This document shows positions 39,548-51,358 of a stretch of DNA of 64,000 bases, one piece after another. The DNA is from Bathynomus jamesi (taxonomy: Eukaryota; Arthropoda; Malacostraca; Isopoda; Cirolanidae). The translations under genes were made by a program, and so were the position numbers. Below the pieces are notes generated by a model that saw only the letters and a program-made list of their open reading frames with translations, searched no databases and had not been told where the DNA came from. The stretch is from NCBI GenBank assembly GCA_023014485.1, contig JAJOZX010009043.1, positions 101,519 to 165,518 of the forward strand. The letters are read 5' to 3'. The first letter of the stretch is position 1. Each line of letters begins with the position of its first letter.

Positions 39548-41077
39548 TCATGTCTGTATAATATCCATCTTCCACAAGTGTTTGTACACCAACATTAGCT
39601 GTTCCATATTCTCTACTTCCTTTCAGCAGAACTGGCATTTATCATTAAGTGAAATGCCAGCCATATTTTTAAATCCATTTGTGTATAGTGCTTGATCTTA
39701 AGCATCCATCACAATTTACTCAGAACCTAAGGTGTGTCTATATAACAATTCAAGAAATCTCTCCTTATCAATGTAATCTTTTTCTATTTCTACTGCAAAT
39801 TTGCCTGCTCTGACACTGCCTCAACTGCTCCACTTTTTCATTTTGTTGATCTCCAATACACTCTTTCCAACTCTTTTGTGCTATTACAGGTGATTGTCTT
39901 TTTGGTATTTATTTCACTTCATGAATGTTAGTTGGTGAAAAGCGTTTTGCTAGTTGGGTGACTGAGGGTTTTGGCTATGATTCTTGTCATGATGTTTGTG
40001 TACAAGGTTCTTCCATCCGTCTATTGTCACAATCTTCCACACAGCTATCTCCTTACTTTCAGCATGCAGCTTTAAATCATCCATAAATAACAAATGGTTT
40101 ATGGTCATGGTTGGATCTGTCTTCCCTCTGACAGGTTGCAGCCGCTATTGCTTTTCAGAAGTTTGTTTAAGGGGTTCATGGTGAGGCAATAAAATGGAGG
40201 TAAAAACTGTTACGCTGGAAAATACTCTTTGGATATGGACATCCCCTAATTTGATTTTGCTCTGTTCATGGGTTTGGGTTATATTCATTCTCCAATGCTC
40301 CATTCTTCTGCTTAGAAAATGTATTGTCTTGTCTGTGTTATATAGCTTCCTCATTCTAAAATCCAGGAATGGAGCACGCTGTCAAAAGCATTCTGATTTC
40401 TCGTCTTTTCTTACAATCTTCAATTATAGTTTGGTTGATTAGAGGCTTATCCTTCATTCTGAGGCATCATTTTCTACACCCTTTCTCATATTCTAGGTAA
40501 TTGTTCTCTATAAGATAGCTGTATACGTGATCTGCTATTATTAGTCAATAATTTATATATAGTGGGTAAACAACAGATAGGCCTATATTTTTGTGGGAGG
40601 TGAATTTCTTGTGACTTTGGGATTAGAATAGTGTTCCCTATCACCTATTCTGGGGGCATCTTCCTCACCATTTATCATTTGTTGAAAGGCCTTTTTATAA
40701 TACTTATGTAGTGGAGTAGTCTGTTTAATCAAAAAGTTTGGGAGCTGGTCTGTTCCTCAACTTTTGAAGTTGGTAAAGCTTGCCCATTTTGATCTGAGGG
40801 TTTTGCATTATAGTGATGTTTTCTATTTGTTGTTTATCTCTATTGACCTGTCCCACTTCCTCTATCAAATCAGCTTCACTCTTGTGTTGCATTACCTTCG
40901 AAAAGTTACCTCCAGTAGTTATCCAGGGCATTTTGGTCTGGCAGTTGCTTTACTTTTGTCATGTCTCATATTAGATTTTTATAAAGAGCACTTGGGTTCT
41001 TTGCACATAATGATTTTGTTTTTAGCTTTTTACCTCAGCTCACTTCTTTATTTGTTGAGCTAATACTTTAATTTAAT

Positions 41078-41147
41078 TTATGAACTCTTAAATGCTCTGA
41101 AAGATGACATTTCCATGCTGTGTTGTAAGAACATTTAAAAGGTTTTC
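41078..41147 (-). pseudogene. C2H2 finger relic in inverted arm
   Basis: On the minus strand it reads GKPFKCSYNTAWKCHLSEHL then RVHK, the counterpart of 5844-5915, and it lies between the two RLE-LINE bodies as there. It is slightly closer to an intact finger (KPFKC, HLRVH), so the left copy has decayed further. Confidence 0.75.
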
Positions 41148-42443
41148 CTCTTTTCTGGCTAATATTTTCTTTTTACTTTTTCTTTTCACATTCTGGAGAC
41201 TACAGCCCAGGGTCAAACCAGATCTGTGTTCATCTGTTAACAATGCTTCCAAGGGCTCTTTTAAAGATAGTGACACTACCCTGAACTGTTTCCAGTTATA
41301 TATCTGGGGCTGTTGGGTTGTTAGGTATCTGTTCTAGATAAGAATTGAAATTCTTTTTGAGCAACCAAGTTGCTCCCATTATCACTGATATTATTTCTAC
41401 TTCATATAGAAAACCAGGTTCTTTTTACATAATTTTTAGATCTAGGTATTTGGTTATCTTTCCCCCTTTCTGCTTGGTTTACTCCATAATAGTTGGGGAT
41501 GCTTATGTCAGTAATCTGTCCCTTTCTTTTCTCTCTGTCCCATATTACTATATCGGGGTTCATGGCTCTGTTTTGGATATATCTTCTTGTAGGAATGGTT
41601 TTGTCATTATATTAGATGACCAACACTTTCCACCTCAGCATGATAGAATCTACACCTATCATTATTACTGAGTCCAGCCATTTTTTGAAATGTATTTGTT
41701 GGAAGTGCAAGATATTGGGCACCCAGTATTAGCTGTTCTCCATCATACAGCAGAACCCTTTGGTGTTGGTTCCCATTCTTCTACATGTTTGGCTTGTTCT
41801 AGGAGAAATATTTTTGCAACTTTTATTAGCAATTAACATGGCTGGCACTCTTTCAGTGTCTATTTCTTCTGTCATACTATTCCCTCTAAAGTGCTGGGCT
41901 AGTTTGGTTATAGAAGTTTGTTGAGTTACTTTTGTGGGGTGGTATTCATGAACTGGAGCTATTGTAGGGTTAGAAGAGCTCCTCAGATACTGCCCAATGC
42001 TGATGGTTGATGATTGTTGCAGCTAGTTAACCTGTCAATCCCATCCCTCTCAATTTTCCTGGCAGGTTCAATCTGGGAGGACACTGGATCCAGTATGTTA
42101 TTCTATTTAGAACGAGGAATTTCCTGGTCTTAACATTTAGTTTGCTCAGTTCTGATTGCAGCCAGTCTATTATCCCTATACTATAATTAATAACAGGGAT
42201 GGCGAGTTAATTTGTAGCCATTATTTTGTTTTTTGATGCAAGTTGGGTCTTGCAGATCTTTTTCAGTCTTTGCACATACTCTCCACTGATTTTCTCTCGC
42301 ATTTGCCAATGTTCTATATTACCTTTTTCTTCTATTCCAAGGTATACTGGTATACTGTCTGCAATCACACCAGTAAATAGTGTTTGGTGGTAGTGACGCA
42401 GCAAATTGAGAAGTATTTATTTGGGAGATTTGTCTCATGAGTT

Positions 42444-42716
42444 TTAGGGATGAGGGTTGTATCTTGTATGCCATTCTAGTGTTTCTTCTTCTCCCTGCAA
42501 AATTCTGTGAAAAGCGCAAGTGTAATGATAGTGTAATGCCATGTTCTGTTTCAGCCAGAAATTTGGGAGCTTATCTAGGCCTGGTTTTTTGAAGTTGGAT
42601 AATTTTGCCAATTTCTTTCTTACCTTATCTTCCATCACAAATAACTCCTCCATTTCCAGTTTACCCTCATTTGCTACTCTGATGGTCTCTATCCAGTCGG
42701 CATCCTGGGGCTTCAA
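42444..42716 (-). pseudogene. RLE-LINE RT entry region, inverted copy
   Basis: A 90-codon frame almost identical to 4238-4510 (few replacements, for example DDDWV to DADWI) and stopped at the same codon after RYNPHP. In the frame that follows, this copy keeps a Cys codon (KKICKTQ) where the left copy has a TGA, so the right arm is less decayed there. Confidence 0.7.
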
Positions 42717-43893
42717 AGAAGGGATTCCAGTATGACTCCAACTGACCTGATATGGTGGGTCATGGACTATTATTCTTTCTCTTGAGATTTTGGTAAAAGC
42801 CTTTGTGGTTGGATGAAAATTGTTTGTTATGATTTTTCATGTTTATCTGCTTTTCTTTATTACTGATTCAAGTGGCTATGGCTGGGATTCTTCCCTCCAA
42901 TTCCAGCACCTTGTTATGTAGTTCACTCTCTCACAAGTTATACTCTTTTATTTTCCCTACTTATTTTTTGAGTTTTCCTTGTTGTGGGGATGCTTGAAAA
43001 TATTGTTTCATTTGGTTCAGTTTATACCTGGCTTGTGTAAGCTGTTTATTTAATTCAACTTTCCAGGGAGGAGGTTTCGGTTTACACTTGTGTTTTGACT
43101 TGGGGTGGGGCGTTTTGGTTTGAAATTTGGGATAAGTTTCTTTTGCATATATAGACCAGCAGTATAATTTATTTGATTAAGTTCAGTGAGCTCTGTTGGC
43201 TGGGACTAGTCTATTAATTGCTGCATTTACTCTGTATAACAGTTGTTTAAACTGTCTATTTTTACTAAGTTTGTTTGATCAATTGCAGCTGGTTTTCCAA
43301 ACTCAAGGTTTTAACTATTTCAGTTTGATTTGCTAATTCCTCCTCCATTTGTATTTGCTGTAAATCTATATCTTCATGCCGTGGTGGTGGAGAAGGGGGA
43401 GGGGTTCTTAATGTGACTGGGGAAGGTAATGTTCAGTACCCATTCCTATCTGGTGGTTTGAGTTGGTTAGAGAATGTTAACTGGTATGCTGTTTGCTTTG
43501 GGTGTCCAATGGGCTATCAGATGAATCATCTCTAGCATTTTATGCTGTGCCAAGGCATTGGAATAGTGGAATAGGGTTAATTTTTGGGCTGGTTTCTTTC
43601 ATTACGGATAAGCTTATCTATTTCACCATTTATGTATTCTATTTCTTGTTCATTAAATACTTTCTGGGCTACGAAGTTGTACTTCTGAGAAGTCAATCTT
43701 GCAGCTGGAGTTTTTCTTTCATATGCACAAAAGTGGAAGATTTCTCTCCATTCCCCCTTGTGATGTCTTTCTGTCTCTCATGTTTCTTTCTGGCATAATT
43801 TGTAGCCCATATCAGTGTCCATTTCTCTTCTCTTGTCCATAATCTTTTCCTTTTCCCTCCTCTTTCTTTTTCTCTGGTAATGTAGTCCTCATT

Positions 43894-45560
43894 TTGAATT
43901 GAATTAAACTGAATAACCTTTATTTATTAATAATAAAATAAGTACATTCGTTTCAATTTACAATGACATGAATAATTGTGAAGCTCGACTATTTATTTTA
44001 TTTAATTTGGCCCTGAAGCTTTAGGCTTTACTGGGCTCTTATTAAAAGTAAACAGCTAGTTGTTATTAATTAATAATAAATAAATAAGTAAATAAGTATT
44101 ATTAATAGTTAAAACATGTATTAATCTAAAATTATCAATACTGACATGTCAAATACAAGGTCACCATTGAAGGCACTATACCAATACCATACAAAGAAAC
44201 CAATATTGTACACGAGAGATAAGAACTGAATAATCCCAAGAAATGCGGTTTTAATACTAGATTACAAACAAGAATTAATAATTAGTAAACAATAGTAATG
44301 GACATTAATCCTAGATTTTTGTTTGTATGCCATTATTATTCAGGATTTCAACTTGGTTTTAAACAAATTTACATTCACAATATTTTTTTATATCAGCATT
44401 TAAGTCATTCCATAGTTTCAATCCAATGAAAATGGGAAGTTTTTGAGATGAAGACAATCTAAATTGAGGTATAACAAGCTTTGATCTATTTCTGGCCTGA
44501 TACAAGTGGATTTCTTGATGAGTTACAAAATACCTATTTACCCCTTGTAAATTAATAATTTTGTTCTTACACTTGTAAATAAAAATAAAATGTGCCAGTT
44601 TGGTTATATCATTGAGCTTTAGTAGGTTTAGCTCTTTAAATAATGCACTAGAGTGATCAAGGAAATCAGCATCAGATAATAACTTTATTGCTCGTTTTTG
44701 GATTACAAAGATACCATTTAATGCATTGTTAGTGGAGTTTCCCCAAAGAAAGGTGCACAATGTTATATAAGGAAGAACAAGAGTATGATAAAGAGTCAAT
44801 AAACTTGTTTAGGGACTACATTTCTAACTTTAAACATTATAGCAACACTCCTCGAAATCTTTTTTGCGATATAATTTACATGATCACTCCATTGCAAATT
44901 CTTATCTAGCATTTCACCAAGAAATTTTGTTACAGTACACTCCTTTATAGCGATTTCATTAACATTAAGTTCATCAAGATATACATTTCTTTTATTAGTA
45001 AACATCATGAAATTTATTTTGCTGATATTTAGGAAGAGTTTATTGGTGGTCAACCATTTCATTACACTGATGAATTCTGAATTAAATATATTCTTAGTTG
45101 AATTAACATCTTTGCAAGAAAAAGAGACAGTTGTATCATCTGAAAACATTATGAATTTCAGTATATCAATGAATGTGGAAGGTCATTTATATATAGTAAA
45201 AATAACAGTGGACCCAGAATTGAGCCCTGTGGCACACCATGTTTGATAAGCGCTTTAGTTGAGCAAAACTTGTTTACTGATACAAAATGATATCTGTTGG
45301 ACAAATAACTTTTAAACCAATCACTGATTGCTGCTCTAAAGCTGTAACAATATAATTTATTAAGTAGAATACTATAGTCTATTACATCAAACACCTTACT
45401 CAAATCCATAAATATTGATATCATTATTTCTTTGTTCTCTTTAGCTATATTTGCAATTTCCATAAGATTTAAGATAGCCATTTCCATTGTTTTATTATTA
45501 CGGAAGCCATATTGATTTGGAGATAATAAATTGTAGGATTCTAAATATTGCTGCATTCTA
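43894..45560 (-). mobile_element. L2-like LINE (5'-truncated)
   Basis: On the minus strand it carries the RT palm and C-terminal region and a 3' UTR rich in TTATTAATAA repeats, ending near 43894 in a TTGAATTGAA repeat. The same family as the fragment in mariner 1 (12718-13376). The 5' end at about 45560 is truncated within RT. Confidence 0.8.
44359..45556 (-). pseudogene. L2-like LINE reverse transcriptase, frameshifted
   Basis: Three consecutive frames: 45158-45556 (NQYGFRNNKTMEMAI, IFMDLSKVFDVIDYSIL as motif A, HGVPQGSILGPLLFLLYIND as motif B), 44796-45149 (MFSDDTTVSF as motif C, with Ser in place of the usual Ala of FADD/YADD, then KIKYLGE-like KFLGEMLD and SDHVNYIAKKISRSVAIM), and 44359-44799 (C-terminal region to YCECKF). 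Frame changes near 45150 and 44798 break it. It was one polypeptide with an N-terminal endonuclease that is absent here. Confidence 0.8.
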
Positions 45561-45589
45561 CTTTTTAAATTTTTAAAAAAAATTTGTAA

Positions 45590-46244
45590 TTTGTTGTTGT
45601 TGTTGGTTAGCTGGTCAGCCCACCCTGATCGAGCAAGCTGGTGGCACGCAGGTAACCGATCGCCCTCTCCGGAGTGAACCAGAGGTTCAGCGCACTAGTG
45701 ATGTGTTGTGTTCTATGTTGTGCTAGAGCGGTACAGTCTGTCATAATGTGTTCAATTGTTTGTGGTGTGTCCTGGCACAGGTGGCAGGTGTCGTCTGTGG
45801 AGTTGTCTAGTCTGTGTTTATATATTTGTAAGTTGGGGTGATGTCCACATCGGAATCGTGCTAAGTTAACTCAATCCAATCTGCTCAGGCTGGTCTCTGA
45901 CCTGTCAATGGGTAGCAGCTTCGCACCTAGGACCGCATTCGGACCGAGTCATGTCGGTGCTTTGTGGGTTAGGTGTGTGTGTGTGTGTGTGTGTTTTCCG
46001 TACTGTGTGATGTCTGTGGGGCATGGTATGGAATGGAGTATTTGGCTATAATGTGTCTCTTGAGTTACCTTAATGGTGCGAGGTGTCGATGCATGATTGT
46101 ACATATACATAGTGACAAGGGTGTTTTGGGTTAGTTGTCGCTGCTGCCATGAATTGTGTTCCCCTCATGTCTAAATGTTCCATAACTTTCAGTATTTTTG
46201 TTTCTGTGTGCAGGTGTTCTATTGGTGTTGTTTGAGTGCATCCT
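45590..46244 (-). mobile_element. Jockey-type LINE, 3' segment (segment 3 of 3)
   Basis: On the minus strand the sequence after the BEL insertion continues with PIEHLHTETKILKVMEHLDM, then LARFRCGHHPNLQIYKHRL, a DDTCHLCQDTPQTIEHIM Cys/His motif typical of LINE C-termini, and DQGGLTS before a stop. The 3' end is a short (CAA)n tail at 45590-45605. Some of this is frame-broken near 46000, where a (GT)n run also lies. Confidence 0.75.
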
Positions 46245-46854
46245 TGTTATTTTATTTATTTGTCGGGTTCAAAATCCCAGCTGAGCCGTGAACGGCCAAA
46301 TTCTAAAGGGCCCGTTCTACCTAAAGCCCAAGTTAAGCTAAATTAAAACTTACGGATTTGAGATCCTATTAGGTCCTACCTCAGGGTAACCTCAGGGTTG
46401 CTGACTCGATGCGGGCCTACTTTAGACCTTTGTTACATGAATTTTATGTAAACAAAAAAGGGTACTATTTATGGTCTTCTTTCTCAACCTTGCAACAACA
46501 ACGCAACCTGGACTATTGCACGGTGCAACAATCTTGTATCTAAACAACCAAACTGAATTGCAAGAGAGCTCTCTACAAGACCACACCCTGTACGTACGAC
46601 ATCCCACAAACGAGTAGAAAAGACGCGCAGCGTCCCAAAATGATGCCAACAGTGTGACCAAACAATGATGCCACAAGAGCTCAAAAATGCTAGCTCTAAA
46701 TTAAGTTAATTTTTCACTAACCTTACAATTATGAGATGGATATATACACACACACCTTAACTTAATATATATACAAGCAATGCTGCATCAATCAGCTTAG
46801 TCATCGTATCGCCTTGGGACAACAATGGTTCTTCCTCTTCTAGATTTTCTAACA
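46245..46854 (-). repeat. BEL/Pao 3' LTR
   Basis: On the minus strand it begins TGTTAGAAAATCTAG and ends with ATAAATAACA. The first roughly 57 nt are still coding: the end of the pol ORF (SRRGRTIVVPRRYDD, stop) lies within the LTR. It matches the other LTR throughout, with small indels. Confidence 0.95.
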
Positions 46855-47531
46855 CTCCCCACCGAAGAGGCATTGTTGTCATTACCTTTTGCAAGGTTAG
46901 CCAAGCCTTCTTCATGAGGCTGTAACTCAAATGTTTCATCTTGACTATCTGTGTTTTTGCTGATTTCTAAAGCATAGAGTTTTTGTATAGGTCTCTTTAA
47001 CTTTCCTCCTGAAGTCTTTACCAGTGCAGACCTAACTAAATTGTCTTTGCCAACAAACAACTCTTCAATTATGCCAAGCTTCCAGCATTGCCTTGGTCTT
47101 TCATCCCCAATCATTACCACTTCTCCCACCTTGATACAATTTGCATTGGAGCCCTTTACCTTGCCTGATGGGTAATAATTGAGTTCTGGCAAGTATTCCA
47201 TCTGCCACCTCTTCCATAACTGATCTTGTAGCTCTTCAAGGTACCTGAACCGTCTGGTTAACTCTCCTTGAGTGCTCTGGATAGGCTGCAAGTCTTCTGG
47301 CACACTGAGGTTTGATGTTAATCGTTTACCACAAAGAAAATGATTTGGTGTCAATGGCTCTGCATCCTGCCTACTGTTGTAAACAAAAGTGATAGGCCTA
47401 CTGTTCACCATTGCTTCTACTTCACATAAAACAGTAGAGAATTCTTCTTTGCTCAAATGAGCATTAGCTAAAAGTTTCTTTAATGGACACTTTACACTTC
47501 TCACTAGCCTTTCCCAAATCCTCCCCACCAT
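46797..47531 (-). pseudogene. BEL/Pao pol C-terminus (end of integrase and tail domain)
   Basis: A 244-codon frame that continues pol after a 1-nt frameshift near 47515. It starts at IWERLVRSVKCPLKK, which includes the catalytic Glu of the integrase DDE triad. Then come VEAMVNSRPITF, LTPNHFLCG and the C-terminal tail KVGEVVMIGDERPRQCWKLG, a DUF5641-like small-barrel domain found after integrase in BEL/Pao elements. It stops inside the 3' LTR. The break separates this Glu from the two catalytic Asp residues. Confidence 0.85.
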
Positions 47532-50500
47532 GGTGCTCTCTCAACAATAAACTCCCACTGTACCCCTTGGTGTGAAAAGTAGGATTGGAATCCTTCCTCT
47601 TTTAGCAAGGACCAAATTTCTTGGAGTTCCTTTGCAGCCTTTTTGAAGGTTTTTGCATTATCTGATATGATTTTATTTGGGAAACCCCTTCTGTTCACAA
47701 ACCTTTTAAAGGCCGAAAGAAATACACCACTACTTAAGTTGCTTACCAACTCCAAATGGATTGCTCTGGTGGTAGCACAGGTGAAAAGACATATATAACC
47801 TTTGTTAGACTCCCCTCGCTCATACACATCGACTGGCCCTGCAAAGTCTACTCCCACTACATCAAATGGGGCAGTATAGACACACCGTTCTCTTGGAAGT
47901 GGAGCCACCTTTTCATAATAAGGCTTTGCACTCCAACGCTTGCAAACCACACATTTATGCAAGACCTTTTTTACTACTTGTCTAATTTTGGGAATCCAAA
48001 ATTGTTGTCTAATCTCTATTATCACTTCTCTAACTCCAGCATGTAACAGCTTATGATGAGTATCCAGGATCAAAAGGTCCACAAAGTGCCCCCCAGAAGG
48101 TAGCAAAATTGGATGTCTTTTCTCCTCTGGAAGCCCAGAAAACTGTAGTCTACCTCCTACTCTCAATAAATCCTGATCCAAAAACACATCCAAACCCTTG
48201 AGCGCAGAATGTGTTGGTAGAACCTGTAATGGATAGCTGGTGAGCAATTCCCGCTCTTCACCAAATTTTTCCTTCTGCGCATATACCACCCAGTATTTCC
48301 TGGCTTGCTGAATCTCATTACTGTTCAGAATTCCTTCCCTTCTTGTTTCTCCCTTAATGTTGTTGGTAAATCTATATATCCATGCTGTCACCCTTAACAA
48401 TCTTTTCAGACTGCTAATGTCCTCAAGCCTCAATATGGGGTCCTGCTGCATAACTTGACAACTGTTCACAGCGCATTTTCTCACCTCACTCACCCATGCT
48501 TCTTCAGCCTGGCATTCTCCTACAATAGGCTGATTAGAAGGCCAGTTTTCACTTCCAAGTTTTAGCCACTCTGGCCCATTCCACCACAAACTTGATTGTG
48601 AAAGATCTTTCACCGAAATTCCTCGTGTTGGTAAATCAGCGGGGTTTTGGATGCCTGGACAATGCTTCCATTGCTTGGGATCTGTGTGCGCTTGAATTTC
48701 CTCCACCCTATTGGCAACAAATGGTTTCCATTTCCTTGCCTGACTTCTTAACCAGTGCCAAACTATAGTGGAGTCTGTCCAATAATAGCTTGGAATTTCA
48801 TAGAGGGCCAAAGACTTTCGCACTGTAATTGCAAGCCGAACAATAACGGCACCCATCAATTCCAACCTTGGAACAGAAAGCCTTTTCAAAGGTGCTACTC
48901 TACTCTTTGCAGCAACCAACCTGCAACTTACTTCCTCTTGCAATGCGCCTCTTATATAAATACAAGTTGCATAGGCTTCCTCACTTGCATCACAAAAAAT
49001 GTGCAGCTCCAAATTGTCTGGACTATTGTTCAACTCTCCAAAGTACCATCTTGGGATTTCAATGTCTCCAAGATGTGCCAATTCTTTGAACCAATATTTC
49101 CACCTTACCACCATATGATCAGGTAACTCTTGGTCCCAACCAAGTCCAATTTCCCAGAGGCTCTGAAACCAAATTTTTGACTTTATCACAAATGGAGCCA
49201 GGAATCCAAGAGGATCAAAGACCTTCGAAGCCAAACTAAGAGCTGTACGTTTTGTCCACCTTGTCTCATTCTCAGCCAGCTCTACTAAAGATTTCCCATT
49301 GAAGGTAAACAAATCATCATCTTGCTGCCAAACGATGCCTAGCACCTTTGCGTCTATTGCCCACAACTCCTTAATACCAGAATCCTCAATACTTTCTGCT
49401 GCATCAGGTACTACAGAGGAATGACTCATAAACTCTTGTAATTGCGAATGATTGGTCTGCCATTTTCTGAGCTCCATGCCAGCCTCCCTCATTATAGCTC
49501 TAGCCTCCATGAATATCTGTTTAGCCACTTCTGTATTATCCACGGAACATAGCAAATCATCAACATAAAAATTTTTCCTTGTGTGTTCAATAGTGTTAGG
49601 ATAGACTTCAGAATATTTCTTAAAATGGTACTGCATAGTAGCTGCCAACAGAAATGGACTAGAGCTGAGGCCAAACAACACTGACTTCATTCTATATGCT
49701 TGAACCTTAGGTTCATTTTCCAACAAGTCTTTCGTATCCACCCACAGATACCTTACTGCATCTCTGTCCTCTGGTTTTAACTTTATCCGCAAAAAGGCTT
49801 GCTTCACATCTGCAGTCAATGCTACTCTACCAAACCTGAATCTCAGTAACAAGGAAAATAAATCTGCATTTAAATTTGGCCCAGCATCCAAACAGTCATT
49901 CAAGGACACACCACCTTTGTCCTTGGCTGAGCCATCAAAAACTACCCTCAGTTTGGTGGTAGTTTTGTCTCGCCGTACCACTGCATGGTGTGGCAGATAA
50001 TGTGCCTCCTTGCTCACCAGCTCACCTTGCACCCTTTCAGCATAGCCCTCCCTTACATAACTTAGGATGGCCTCATTGTATTCAATTAACAACAACTCAT
50101 TTTTTCTTAGCCTGTACAATGAAGTCTCCAACCTCCGATTAGCTAGCTGAAGGTTTGAACCGGGTTTCCAAGAATCCTTCCATGGTAGGCCAACTTCATA
50201 GCAACCATCTCTAAACCCAATCCCTTTTTCAAATTGCTCTAAAACATCATTGTTCACTGTACTTGCCTGGTTGTCCTTTATGCCAATAGATTCAAGTTCC
50301 CAAAACGCTTTCAAATGCCTTTCCAGACCATGGCTGTTCTCCTCAATCTTAACAAAAAGAGCCTTAACTTCCATTTCATTGCAATAACTACCATGTAGCA
50401 TCCAGCCTAGCTTACTTTCAATAGCTACCGGGCCTTGAGATGTACGGACAATATTACCAGTGATGAAGTCCCAATAATAGTCAGCTCCAATCAAAAGACT

Positions 50501-51358
50501 AATATCTTCTGTTCCCTCAAACTTATTATTGCCCAAATTAATTCCTTTAACTTGCAATTCTTGGACACATGCCATATCTAAACAAGTAGTGACTGGAGCA
50601 CAAAGTTCCTCAATCTCTACAGCTTGGACCTTGATAGTGGGACTTTGCGGTAACAACCCTTTAACCAGAACTTCTACCTTCTTAAATTTGGTTCGGTTTT
50701 GAACGGAACCCCCAAACCCAGAAATTCTTAAATTTTCCCTCTTAAGTTCTTTAAACTTCAATTTTCTGGAAATTCTGGTCTTAATAAAACTACACTGGCT
50801 ACCACTATCAAACAACACTCTTACAGTAGCTTCTCCCTCATTCCCAATTAATAAGGCTGCAGTTGTTTGCAATAATCCCCCTTTACTTTTACTCCCTTGC
50901 ATAGCAGTGGCATGTGCCACTGATGTCTCTACTTCTGGGGTAGGCCTACTAAGAGTGTTTTCACACAATAATGGCTGATGCCTACCATGACATTTTTTGC
51001 ACAAAATTTTAAACTTACAAAACCTTGCTCTATGACCTTTCAAAAAACATTTAAAACATGCTGTGGACTTAGTTACCCTGTCCTTTCTCTCCTCAAAGGG
51101 TAAGGCCTCAGCCACCTCACATTTATATGACTTGTGGTTGCCTTCGCAAAATATGCATTCCTTGATTCCCTTTAATTTATTCTCAGAGGAGGCATGTAGA
51201 GCTGACACTGTACCTGGGCTATTCCTTTTTGTGGAAACTTTGGTGCTGTGCCTGCCTTTGTTCCCTTGTTTACCATCCCATTGTGCAAACTCAACTCCCT
51301 CTCGTCTTGCTAATTCTGTGCCTAAAAGACTTAACATCTGCTGAAGGGGGATGTACAC
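47504..51358 (-). CDS. pol: BEL/Pao pol polyprotein (zinc knuckle, protease, RT, RNase H, integrase)
   Basis: About 1280 codons without a stop. Domains in order: Cys-rich knuckle region (CIFCEGNHKSYKC, ACFKCFLKGHRARFC, CKKCHGRHQPLLC) at residues about 65-135; aspartic protease with VLFDSGSQCSFI near 180; reverse transcriptase with TADVKQAFLRI (motif A) near 510, GLSSSPFLLAATM (motif B) and NFYVDDLLCS (motif C, YVDD) near 600; RNase H with LHIFCDASEEAYAT; integrase with an HHxxC-type zinc region (HHKLLHAG and CVVCKRW) and catalytic Asp in VVGVDFAGPV and IISDNAKTF. The frame ends at WWGGFGKG, one base short of continuing into the Glu-containing block. It acts in cytoplasmic particles and the nucleus to copy and insert the element. 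Confidence 0.9.
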   Translation of the reverse strand: MYIPLQQMLSLLGTELARREGVEFAQWDGKQGNKGRHSTKVSTKRNSPGTVSALHASSENKLKGIKECIFCEGNHKSYKCEVAEALPFEERKDRVTKSTACFKCFLKGHRARFCKFKILCKKCHGRHQPLLCENTLSRPTPEVETSVAHATAMQGSKSKGGLLQTTAALLIGNEGEATVRVLFDSGSQCSFIKTRISRKLKFKELKRENLRISGFGGSVQNRTKFKKVEVLVKGLLPQSPTIKVQAVEIEELCAPVTTCLDMACVQELQVKGINLGNNKFEGTEDISLLIGADYYWDFITGNIVRTSQGPVAIESKLGWMLHGSYCNEMEVKALFVKIEENSHGLERHLKAFWELESIGIKDNQASTVNNDVLEQFEKGIGFRDGCYEVGLPWKDSWKPGSNLQLANRRLETSLYRLRKNELLLIEYNEAILSYVREGYAERVQGELVSKEAHYLPHHAVVRRDKTTTKLRVVFDGSAKDKGGVSLNDCLDAGPNLNADLFSLLLRFRFGRVALTADVKQAFLRIKLKPEDRDAVRYLWVDTKDLLENEPKVQAYRMKSVLFGLSSSPFLLAATMQYHFKKYSEVYPNTIEHTRKNFYVDDLLCSVDNTEVAKQIFMEARAIMREAGMELRKWQTNHSQLQEFMSHSSVVPDAAESIEDSGIKELWAIDAKVLGIVWQQDDDLFTFNGKSLVELAENETRWTKRTALSLASKVFDPLGFLAPFVIKSKIWFQSLWEIGLGWDQELPDHMVVRWKYWFKELAHLGDIEIPRWYFGELNNSPDNLELHIFCDASEEAYATCIYIRGALQEEVSCRLVAAKSRVAPLKRLSVPRLELMGAVIVRLAITVRKSLALYEIPSYYWTDSTIVWHWLRSQARKWKPFVANRVEEIQAHTDPKQWKHCPGIQNPADLPTRGISVKDLSQSSLWWNGPEWLKLGSENWPSNQPIVGECQAEEAWVSEVRKCAVNSCQVMQQDPILRLEDISSLKRLLRVTAWIYRFTNNIKGETRREGILNSNEIQQARKYWVVYAQKEKFGEERELLTSYPLQVLPTHSALKGLDVFLDQDLLRVGGRLQFSGLPEEKRHPILLPSGGHFVDLLILDTHHKLLHAGVREVIIEIRQQFWIPKIRQVVKKVLHKCVVCKRWSAKPYYEKVAPLPRERCVYTAPFDVVGVDFAGPVDVYERGESNKGYICLFTCATTRAIHLELVSNLSSGVFLSAFKRFVNRRGFPNKIISDNAKTFKKAAKELQEIWSLLKEEGFQSYFSHQGVQWEFIVERAPWWGGFGKG

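Larger units (their letters stand above)
38441..43893 (-). mobile_element. Inverted copy of the RLE-LINE block (arms of a large inverted duplication)
   Basis: The reverse complement of this region follows 2340-7650 in order. It shows RLE copy 2 tail and RT (38441-41077 minus the hAT), the finger relic (41078-41147), the RLE copy 1 endonuclease (about 41180-41640), Cys/His and thumb regions (41640-42200), the RT entry (42444-42716) and the Ser/Pro-rich ORF (about 43270-43800). It lacks the left arm's tandem duplication and has an extra hAT. Lesions such as the stop after RYNPHP and the CR1 junction are common to both arms. The outer edge at about 43893 is the 3' end of an L2-like LINE. Confidence 0.8.
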
